From positions 1-10,649 of the forward strand of contig CALMIT010000789.1 of the NCBI GenBank assembly GCA_937864255.1: a stretch of 10,649 nt of DNA. Direction: 5' to 3'. Below the pieces are notes generated by a model that did not search any database, had not been told where the DNA came from, and saw only the letters and a list, made by a program, of their open reading frames with translations. The DNA is from an uncultured Saprospiraceae bacterium (GTDB lineage Bacteria; Bacteroidota; Bacteroidia; Chitinophagales; Saprospiraceae). Every line of letters begins with the position of its first letter. Within the stretch, counting starts at the first letter, position 1. Made by a program: the position numbers and the translations under genes. This document shows positions 5,927 through 10,649 of this stretch, one piece after another.

Positions 5927-6905
5927 ACCGGAGCAACATTTCCAGCCCGACAGCCAGCAGGGCGAAAAGCGCGAAAGGCTGAAAAGCTTCGCTGTAACGC
6001 TTGATGGTGGTGATTTCTATTTCCGTTTTTTCCAGTTGATCTATTTCGGCATATACCTGTTCGAGCGCGCTGGCGGCGGTCGCGCGGTAATATTTGCCTT
6101 TGGTCATGCGGGCGATTTCGCGCAGCAAATCTTCGTCAATTTCCACCTGTGTCAGTCCGAAAACAAACTGCCCATCCGGTCTTTTTCTGACCGGTGAAAG
6201 CGCGTCGCCATTGGAGCCGACGCCGATGGTATAGACTTTTACGTCAAATTCCTGGGCGATTTCGGCGGCGGTGAGCGGCTGTATGTAGCCGGAATTATTG
6301 ACGCCGTCGGTGAGCAGGATGATGATTTTGCTTTTGGAAGGCGAATCTTTGATGCGGTTGACGGCGGTGGCGAGTCCCATGCCGATCGCAGTGCCATCTT
6401 CCAAAAAGCCGCATTGGAGGCCTGCCAAAAACTCTTTGACGACAGCGTGGTCGGTCGTGAGCGGGCATTGCGTGAAAGCCTCTCCCGAAAATACAGCCAG
6501 CCCGATGCGGTCGTAGGGACGTTTTTCTACAAAATCGGCGGCTACTTTTTTACTTACTTCGAGGCGGTCGGGCTGAAAATCTTTAGCCAGCATACTGCTC
6601 GACAAGTCCATCACCAGAAAAATATCAATGCCTTCCGCTTTTACGGTTTCTTCTTTGAGGGTCAACTGCGGGCGAGCGAGGGCGATGATGATCGCGGCGA
6701 TAGCCAACAAACGCAGCCAAGGCAGAAAACTTCGCAACTTTACGCGCAACGTTTCTTTGCCGGAGAGGGCAGACAAATCAGTCATGCGCAACGCCGGTCG
6801 GACGGATTTTTGCGACCAGTGCCACCACACAAAAACAGGCAGCAACAGCAGCAAAAAAAACCACCAGGGCTGCGTGAATTCTATATTTTTTAAAAATTGA
6901 ATCAT
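5901..6905 (-). CDS. batA: BatA-like von Willebrand factor A membrane protein
   Basis: Inner-membrane protein of the Bat (Bacteroides aerotolerance) type, 334 residues. There are two N-terminal hydrophobic segments (about 12-28 and 60-77), a VWA domain (about 92-290) and a C-terminal membrane segment (about 308-328). The metal-ion-dependent adhesion site is complete: DLSSS at 100-104, T172 in DGTAIG, and D200 in LLTDG. The opening FTQPWWFFLLLLLPVFVWWHW and the ALARPQLT segment (76-82) before the VWA domain are typical of BatA. Its biochemical role is not settled; the family is linked to oxidative-stress tolerance and envelope integrity and usually works with MoxR ATPases. In Bacteroidota batA normally sits in a moxR-DUF58-batA-batB-batC-batD cluster. 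Here it is flanked by a divergent dehydrogenase and a convergent glycosylase, so it is an orphan copy. Confidence 0.92.
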   Translation of the reverse strand: MIQFLKNIEFTQPWWFFLLLLLPVFVWWHWSQKSVRPALRMTDLSALSGKETLRVKLRSFLPWLRLLAIAAIIIALARPQLTLKEETVKAEGIDIFLVMDLSSSMLAKDFQPDRLEVSKKVAADFVEKRPYDRIGLAVFSGEAFTQCPLTTDHAVVKEFLAGLQCGFLEDGTAIGMGLATAVNRIKDSPSKSKIIILLTDGVNNSGYIQPLTAAEIAQEFDVKVYTIGVGSNGDALSPVRKRPDGQFVFGLTQVEIDEDLLREIARMTKGKYYRATAASALEQVYAEIDQLEKTEIEITTIKRYSEAFQPFALFALLAVGLEMLLRFTLLRSYP

Positions 6906-7136
6906 CTGAGTTTTTTATAAAACTGCCGCGCAAATTTGAAAACTACTTTCCACTTGGCGAAACGAAGTTTTGAAATGGTGACAAATAGCAACCTTACTTT
7001 TGATATTTTCCTGTTTTGGTTTTGTATTTTGAAGAATGTTTTCGCCGTGTGGGCAGAAAGACTTATTTTCGCCGCCACATGGATCCATTCTTGCTTTTTT
7101 AAAAATTGTTTTTTCATCCATAAAATTTTTGAACCC
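6906..7136. other. Divergent intergenic region between batA and the acyl-CoA dehydrogenase gene
   Basis: This A/T-rich 231-nt region must hold the promoters for both divergent genes. Near matches to the -7 box exist (CAAATTTG at 6931-6938; TATTTTG near 7025), but none is complete with a proper -33 box. The plus-strand reading frame of the dehydrogenase stays open back to 6936, but the codons give a Phe-rich sequence unlike the family, so I treat it as non-coding. Confidence 0.5.
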
Positions 7137-8321
7137 ATGTTTTTTGACCTTTCCGAAGAACATCTTGCCGTGAGAGACGCGGCGCGGGATTTTGCACAAA
7201 AAGATCTGAAACCCGGCGTCATTGAGCGCGATAGCAAAATGATTTACCCGACCGAGCAGGTCAAAATGATGGGCGAACTCGGCTTTCTGGGCATGATGGT
7301 GTCGCCGGAGCACGGGGGCCGCGGCCTGGACCCGCTGAGCTACGTGCTGGCGATGGAAGAAATTTCAAAAGGCGGCAGTTCCTGCTCCGTGATCATGTCG
7401 GTCAATAACTCGCTGGTTTGCTGGGGCATCGAGGCTTTTGGCACGGAAGAACAAAAAAGAAAATACCTGCCCAAACTGGTCACGGGCGAATGGCTCGGCT
7501 CTTTCTGTCTTTCCGAACCCGAAGCAGGCAGCGACGCGACCAGCCAGCGCACCACGGCGGTGGATATGGGCGATTATTACCTGCTCAACGGCACTAAAAA
7601 CTGGATAACCAGCGGCGGCAAATCCAAATTGCACATCGTGATGGCGCAAACCGACGCAGCCGCCGGACACCGGGGCATCAATGCTTTTTTGGTGGAAACA
7701 AGTTGGGACGGCGTCGCTATCGGCGCCAAAGAAGACAAACTTGGCATCCGCGCTTCCGACACCCACACAATTATGTACACCGACGTAAAAGTGCCGAAAG
7801 AAAACCGCATCGGGGAAGACGGATTCGGGTTCAAATTTGCAATGAAAACGCTGGAGGGCGGGCGTATCGGCATCGCTTCGCAGGCGCTCGGCATCGCCGG
7901 CGGCGCTTATGAACTGGCGCTGGAATATTCAAAAGAGCGCAAAGCATTTGGCAAACCTATCAGCCAGCACCAGGCGATTGCTTTCAAACTGGCGGATATG
8001 GCTACCGAAATAGAAGCTGCCAAACTCATGGTGTACCGCGCAGCATGGCTCAAAGATCAGCAAATGGATTACAGCACTGCCAGCGCGATGGCAAAATTGT
8101 ACGCCTCGGAAGTGGCGATGAAACACACCGTGGAAGCCGTACAAATACACGGCGGCTACGGTTATGTGAAAGAATATCACGTAGAGCGCCTCATGCGCGA
8201 CGCAAAAATTACCCAGATATACGAAGGTACTTCGGAGGTGCAGCGCATCGTGATTTCGAGAGATATTTTAAATGGGCAGGTGTATCTGCCGGTGCTGCCG
8301 TTTGCGGAAGCCAAAGTTTGA
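7137..8321 (+). CDS. Acyl-CoA dehydrogenase (short-chain/butyryl type)
   Basis: FAD-dependent cytoplasmic enzyme that oxidises acyl-CoA to trans-2-enoyl-CoA in fatty-acid or branched-chain amino-acid breakdown, passing electrons to ETF. The start is the ATG at 7137, giving 394 residues, close to the family's 380-390, and opening with FDLSEEHLAVRDAARDFA (3-20). An upstream start at 6936 would add 67 residues with no family resemblance. Domains in order are the helical N-terminal domain (1-118), the beta domain with the flavin-contacting FCLSEPEAGSDAT (123-135) and NGTKNWITSG (151-160), and the C-terminal helical domain (about 230-394). The latter contains ERKAFG (267-272), QIHGGYGY (336-343) and IYEGTSEVQR (361-370). 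E363 is at the catalytic-base position of short- and medium-chain members. Substrate chain length cannot be fixed by eye. The next gene follows after 51 nt. Confidence 0.95.
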   Translation: MFFDLSEEHLAVRDAARDFAQKDLKPGVIERDSKMIYPTEQVKMMGELGFLGMMVSPEHGGRGLDPLSYVLAMEEISKGGSSCSVIMSVNNSLVCWGIEAFGTEEQKRKYLPKLVTGEWLGSFCLSEPEAGSDATSQRTTAVDMGDYYLLNGTKNWITSGGKSKLHIVMAQTDAAAGHRGINAFLVETSWDGVAIGAKEDKLGIRASDTHTIMYTDVKVPKENRIGEDGFGFKFAMKTLEGGRIGIASQALGIAGGAYELALEYSKERKAFGKPISQHQAIAFKLADMATEIEAAKLMVYRAAWLKDQQMDYSTASAMAKLYASEVAMKHTVEAVQIHGGYGYVKEYHVERLMRDAKITQIYEGTSEVQRIVISRDILNGQVYLPVLPFAEAKV

Positions 8322-8350
8322 TTTTGGAATGAACAACCTTCTCCAAAATC
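8320..8350 (+). terminator. Weak hairpin after the acyl-CoA dehydrogenase stop
   Basis: GATTTTGGA (8320-8328) and TCCAAAATC (8342-8350) are perfect inverted repeats with a 13-nt loop, beginning within the stop codon. The stem is A/T-rich and followed by CAAAATTTTAAT rather than a clean T run. It may be a weak terminator or an mRNA 3'-end stabiliser between two same-strand genes, or chance. Confidence 0.35.
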
Positions 8351-8372
8351 CAAAATTTTAATCTAAACCTAC

Positions 8373-9473
8373 ATGCGAGGATCATTCCGAATTGCAAAAA
8401 TCTTTGGCATCCCCGTTGAACTGCATTGGACTTTTGCGCTGCTTTTTTTGTGGATTATTTACATCGGCTATGGCAATGGAGACCATTGGAGAGACACGCT
8501 CTGGAATATTCTTTTTGTCATTTCGCTTTTTGTCTGCGTGGTATTGCACGAATTTGGTCACGCGCTTACGGCGCGCAAATTTGGCGTACAAACACGCGAC
8601 ATTATTCTTTCACCCATCGGCGGCATAGCGAGGCTGGACCGGCTACCCGAAAAACCTTTCCAGGAATTTTTGGTGGCTGCTGCCGGGCCAGCGGTGAACG
8701 TGGTAATCGCGCTGCTGCTGAGTCCCTATTTTTTTATTTCGGAAGAAGGAAAATGGTTTTGGAATGAAATCATCGCGGGGCGTAGTATCGGCGAGGGTTT
8801 GCCTTTCCTCGGCGGCCTGATTTTTTTGAATATCGTGTTGGCGGTTTTTAACCTGCTGCCTGCTTTTCCGATGGACGGCGGGCGCATATTGCGCGCATTG
8901 CTCGCAATCAGGATGGGGCGCACCAAAGCCACGCGCATCGCCTCGCTGATAGGGCAGGGTATCGCTGTTTTATTGGTGATTTATGCGATTACTTCGGGCA
9001 GCATTTGGACGGCGTTTATCGGCATTTTTGTTTTTCTGACGGCGGGTCAGGAGTATCAGGCGACGAAAACCGACGCCTTGCTGGCTGCGCACGCGACGGT
9101 GGAAATTACCCGGGCTAATTTCACTAAACTTTCTCCCTCCAATACGATGTTTGCGGCGGCGAGTATTTTGCGACAGGGACTGGAACGCAGCTTTTTGATT
9201 TTTGACGAGGTAACAGGACAACTCACAGGCTCGCTTTCCGAAAACAGCATTGTTCACGCCATCAAAACCAATGCGCTCGACGCTCCGGTGGAGGCATTTA
9301 TGCAGCCGGATCCGCCCCGCGTATTTGCCGGCGACAGCATCAAAGAAACCTACGAACTACTTTACAGAAGCCCGCACGACATCCTGCCTGTGTACAACAT
9401 TGAAAACGAACTGATAGGCGTGACCGACCTCGCGATGCTCAACCACTTTCTGGTTTTGCAGAAGAAGTTGTGA
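8373..9473 (+). CDS. Site-2-protease-like M50 membrane metalloprotease with C-terminal CBS region
   Basis: Intramembrane zinc protease of the M50 family (SpoIVFB/S2P-like), 366 residues. The start MRGSFRIAKIFGIPVELHWTF is typical of the CBS-bearing subgroup (SFRIGRIFGIPV-like). The zinc motif HEFGH spans 59-63 in a membrane segment (about 45-66), with E60 as catalytic base. AAAGPAVN (102-109) and NLLPAFPMDGGR (160-171) are the second signatures, with D168 as third zinc ligand. Further membrane segments lie near 20-34, 105-122, 144-162 and 195-224. Residues about 245-366 form a degenerate CBS pair, including EAFMQPDPPRVFAGDSIKETYELL and a final ILPVYNIENELIGVTDLAML strand-helix. CBS domains often sense adenine nucleotides. 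The substrate is unknown; relatives cleave membrane-bound regulators such as anti-sigma factors. It probably shares a transcript with the dehydrogenase 51 nt upstream, unless the hairpin there terminates. Confidence 0.93.
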   Translation: MRGSFRIAKIFGIPVELHWTFALLFLWIIYIGYGNGDHWRDTLWNILFVISLFVCVVLHEFGHALTARKFGVQTRDIILSPIGGIARLDRLPEKPFQEFLVAAAGPAVNVVIALLLSPYFFISEEGKWFWNEIIAGRSIGEGLPFLGGLIFLNIVLAVFNLLPAFPMDGGRILRALLAIRMGRTKATRIASLIGQGIAVLLVIYAITSGSIWTAFIGIFVFLTAGQEYQATKTDALLAAHATVEITRANFTKLSPSNTMFAAASILRQGLERSFLIFDEVTGQLTGSLSENSIVHAIKTNALDAPVEAFMQPDPPRVFAGDSIKETYELLYRSPHDILPVYNIENELIGVTDLAMLNHFLVLQKKL

Positions 9474-9483
9474 GTGCCGGGCT

Positions 9484-9510
9484 TTGGTCTTTGGTGGTTG
9501 GTCTTTTGTG
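9484..9510. repeat. Short direct repeat between the protease and lipoprotein genes
   Basis: TTGGTCTTT occurs at 9484-9492 and 9498-9506 (14-nt period) in a G/T-rich spacer. It is probably simple-sequence drift. No function is suggested. Confidence 0.4.
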
Positions 9511-9541
9511 AAAAAACTATTATCGAAAAATAAAAATTATC

Positions 9542-10054
9542 ATGGCTATAAAACTGCTTAAATTAAGATATTCCTTTCTTCTAATTACGCTGTTTTTTTC
9601 TTGCGAAACGTCCTATGAAATAGACCCAAAAGTTATGGAGCTTTTTATGGATGACATACCTGCTAACCATCTGACAATTTATTTGAATCCGGATGAAAAA
9701 GGGTATTTATTTGGTACCCCTCCGAAAGAGACATTAGAGGAATATGGGATTTCGCTTATTCACGGTAAAAAGTCTTTTGATAAAAACTGGTTAAAGTCTT
9801 TTTTTGAGGGGAAAGGCTACAAGGTGGTATTTAAGAGCATTAATCTTAGGGATAGAAGCCAACATACTATGCTATCCGAGACCAAACATATGTACATTGA
9901 TTTTTCCCAAATCTATTGCAACGACAAGACTTCCAAATGCCTTCTTTTGGGTAGATTTGTTTGTGGGCGGTTATGTGCTATGGGTTACGATTTTATACTT
10001 GAAAGAAAAGGAAATAAGATGATATTGGTAGATTGGTCAGCGGAAATTTCGTAA
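9542..10054 (+). CDS. Putative lipoprotein of unknown function, AT-rich
   Basis: A 170-residue protein I do not recognise. It opens with a basic-hydrophobic leader, MAIKLLKLRYSFLLITLFFSC, ending in FFSC with Cys at 21. This reads as a relaxed lipobox, so the mature protein is probably a membrane-anchored lipoprotein facing the periplasm or the outside. The rest is hydrophilic, mixed alpha/beta by eye. A cluster of cysteines appears near the C-terminal third in YIDFSQIYCNDKTSKC and FVCGRLCAMGYDF, giving four cysteines that could form disulfides after export. The last strand, ERKGNKMILVDWSAEIS, looks like a terminal beta hairpin. GC is low (about 37% by hand count over 9601-9780), far below the preceding genes, and A/T-ending codons dominate. 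Together with the adjacent repeat element this suggests an accessory insertion between the conserved protease and ClC genes. Confidence 0.78.
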   Translation: MAIKLLKLRYSFLLITLFFSCETSYEIDPKVMELFMDDIPANHLTIYLNPDEKGYLFGTPPKETLEEYGISLIHGKKSFDKNWLKSFFEGKGYKVVFKSINLRDRSQHTMLSETKHMYIDFSQIYCNDKTSKCLLLGRFVCGRLCAMGYDFILERKGNKMILVDWSAEIS

Positions 10055-10070
10055 TACTTATCTGCATCCT

Positions 10071-10246
10071 CAGTCCGCTCCGTGTCTTCGCAGAGCGAGA
10101 CATGGAGGCTTGGCAAAGAGTAGTGGCTGTTTTTGATCACGATTCCCTGCGCTGCTCCGTGTCCCTTCGGGGACGCGGAGCGGACGAAAATCTAATTAAC
10201 GAATAAAATCAACTCGTCAAATGCTTCCGGTAATGGTGAAAAATTT
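10071..10246. repeat. 176-bp tandem direct repeat, copy 1
   Basis: The first of two head-to-tail copies. Against 10247-10422 I count six substitutions and no indels up to the end of alignable sequence (10244/10420), about 97% identity. In order, the unit contains the 113-bp palindromic element, a 23-nt A/T-rich spacer, and a stretch (about 10209-10244) identical, bar one silent base, to the 3' end of the ClC gene including its stop codon. It lies in the region between the lipoprotein and ClC genes. Confidence 0.93.
10073..10185. mobile_element. REP/BIME- or MITE-like palindromic element, copy 1
   Basis: A 113-bp element with 14-bp terminal inverted repeats: GTCCGCTCCGTGTC at 10073-10086 and GACGCGGAGCGGAC at 10172-10185, with one G-T wobble. 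Inside are two hairpins built from the same CTCCGTGTC arm. Hairpin 1 (10078-10107) has a 10-bp stem topped by CGC-AGA-GCG. Hairpin 2 (10154-10181) has a 12-bp stem with one wobble, closed by a C(TTCG)G tetraloop. The 46-nt spacer holds the palindrome TGATCA. The local hairpins and the end-to-end pairing exclude each other. No transposase gene is present. No T run follows, so it is not a standard terminator. Confidence 0.65.
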
Positions 10247-10422
10247 CAGTCCGCTCCGTGTCTTCGCAGAGCGAGACACGGAGGCTTGGCAAAGAGTAGA
10301 GGCTGTTTTTGATCACGATTCCCTGCGCTGCGCCTTGTCCCTTCGGAGACGCGGAGCGGACGAAAATCTAATTAACGAATAAAATCAACTCGTCAAATGC
10401 TTCCGGTAATGGTGGAAAATGG
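10247..10422. repeat. 176-bp tandem direct repeat, copy 2
   Basis: The second copy, directly joined to the first. Its last ~36 bases are the authentic 3' end of the ClC coding region. The internal element at 10249-10361 keeps hairpin 1, where a base change converts the copy-1 G-T wobble into a Watson-Crick pair. Hairpin 2 is damaged: three mismatched positions around the TTCG loop. Confidence 0.93.
10249..10361. mobile_element. REP/BIME- or MITE-like palindromic element, copy 2
   Basis: Same organisation as the copy at 10073-10185, shifted by 176 bp. The terminal inverted repeats are intact and hairpin 1 is perfect (CTCCGTGTCT with AGACACGGAG). Hairpin 2 carries the substitutions GCGCCTTGTCCC and GAGACGCGGAGC, which weaken the stem. 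It ends 23 nt from the stop codon of the ClC gene. Confidence 0.62.
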
Positions 10423-10649
10423 CAGATTTGGAGAGGAAGCCCATGTATTTTCCATCTTTCACCACCGGGAGATTCCAGGCTTGATAGTATTCAAATTTTT
10501 CCATCACGGCGTGCATTGGCTCTTTAATATCAACCACCGCGGGCGGGTCGTGCGCAATGTCTTTCACCAGCGTATTTTCGTACAGTTCCTGCTTGAACAT
10601 GATGGTGCGCACGTCGTCGAGCAGGATGACGCCGAGGAAATTATTCTCG
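10385..10649 (-). CDS. ClC-family chloride channel/transporter, C-terminal CBS part (5' truncated by window edge)
   Basis: The reading frame runs off the right edge, so only the last 87 residues are visible. They open with ENNFLGVILLDDVRTIMF, the end of a first CBS motif. A second CBS domain follows: LVKDIAHDPPAVVDIKEPMHAVMEKFEYY, then AWNLPVVKDGKYMGFLSKSAIFHHYRKHL. The combination LLDDVRxIMF plus AWNLPVV..GKYxGFxSKSxIF is characteristic of the cytosolic C-terminus of Bacteroidota ClC proteins, which move chloride across the inner membrane as channels or chloride/proton exchangers. CBS domains in this family modulate gating and may bind nucleotides. The membrane domain lies beyond the window, so channel identity is inferred. 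A GTG at 10612 gives an apparent internal start, but upstream codons fit the CBS fold. The 3' end (to about 10422) lies in repeat copy 2. Confidence 0.83.
   Translation of the reverse strand, partial: ENNFLGVILLDDVRTIMFKQELYENTLVKDIAHDPPAVVDIKEPMHAVMEKFEYYQAWNLPVVKDGKYMGFLSKSAIFHHYRKHLTS

Noticed and set aside
6936..7136. N-terminal extension of the acyl-CoA dehydrogenase by 67 codons
   Set aside because: The family starts at the FDLSEEH region. The upstream codons encode Phe/Trp-rich sequence without resemblance and would cover the whole divergent promoter region with batA.
10154..10181. Canonical Rho-independent terminator at the strong TTCG hairpin
   Set aside because: The stem is ideal but is followed by GGACGAAAATC on the plus strand and by no T run on the minus strand.
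10071..10422. CRISPR array
   Set aside because: There are only two 176-bp units in direct contact, with no short repeats, no unique spacers and no cas genes.
10385..10612. Complete small CBS gene starting at the GTG at 10612
   Set aside because: The frame stays open to the window edge, and its upstream codons (ENNFLGVILLDD) continue the CBS fold of a ClC channel, so it is a truncated larger gene.

Overview
The window looks like chromosomal DNA from a member of the Bacteroidota, possibly a Saprospiria- or Chitinophagia-like lineage. I infer this from the protein types: a long LptF/LptG permease, the MGRAFE-type YebC, a secreted TonB-C protein with an MPRFPGCED motif, BatA, and a ClC channel ending in CBS domains. 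Start codons lack purine-rich Shine-Dalgarno sequences, and at least two intergenic sites match the Bacteroidota -7 box TAnnTTTG. There are no RNA genes, CRISPR arrays, prophage genes or transposase genes.

Layout from left to right. An lptF/lptG-type permease (41-1558, minus, TTG start) is divergent from yebC (1768-2484, plus). yebC converges on a small AT-rich gene for a secreted TonB-C-domain protein (2504-2953, minus). A perfect 13-bp inverted repeat (3006-3042) is the terminator of a compact minus-strand cluster transcribed from about 5270 down to 3052: a DHCW-type cupin, an ECF-like sigma factor with an unusual cysteine-bearing C-terminal extension, a START/SRPBCC protein with an apparent signal peptide, and a small conserved protein. 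The spacings are 9, 55 and 2 nt. Divergent from it is a 3-methyladenine DNA glycosylase gene (5282-5926, plus), whose 3' end overlaps by 26 bp the convergent 3' end of a batA-like VWA gene (5901-6905, minus). Next come an acyl-CoA dehydrogenase (7137-8321, plus) and a site-2-protease-like M50 metalloprotease with a C-terminal CBS region (8373-9473, plus).

The right end looks more accessory. It has an AT-rich unrecognised lipoprotein gene (9542-10054, plus). This is followed by two tandem copies (about 97% identical) of a 176-bp unit, and then the 3' end of a ClC chloride channel gene cut by the window edge (10385-10649, minus). Each 176-bp unit holds a 113-bp element with 14-bp terminal inverted repeats and two hairpins, plus a copy of the last ~36 bases of the ClC coding region.

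Most genes are housekeeping: LPS transport, translation or regulation through YebC, base-excision repair, acyl-CoA oxidation and membrane proteolysis. The two most unusual items are the REP/BIME- or MITE-like element that duplicated together with a gene 3' end, and the sigma-factor operon, where a CxxC-containing tail and no visible anti-sigma gene suggest a self-contained sensor. I see no convincing new defence or mobile system.
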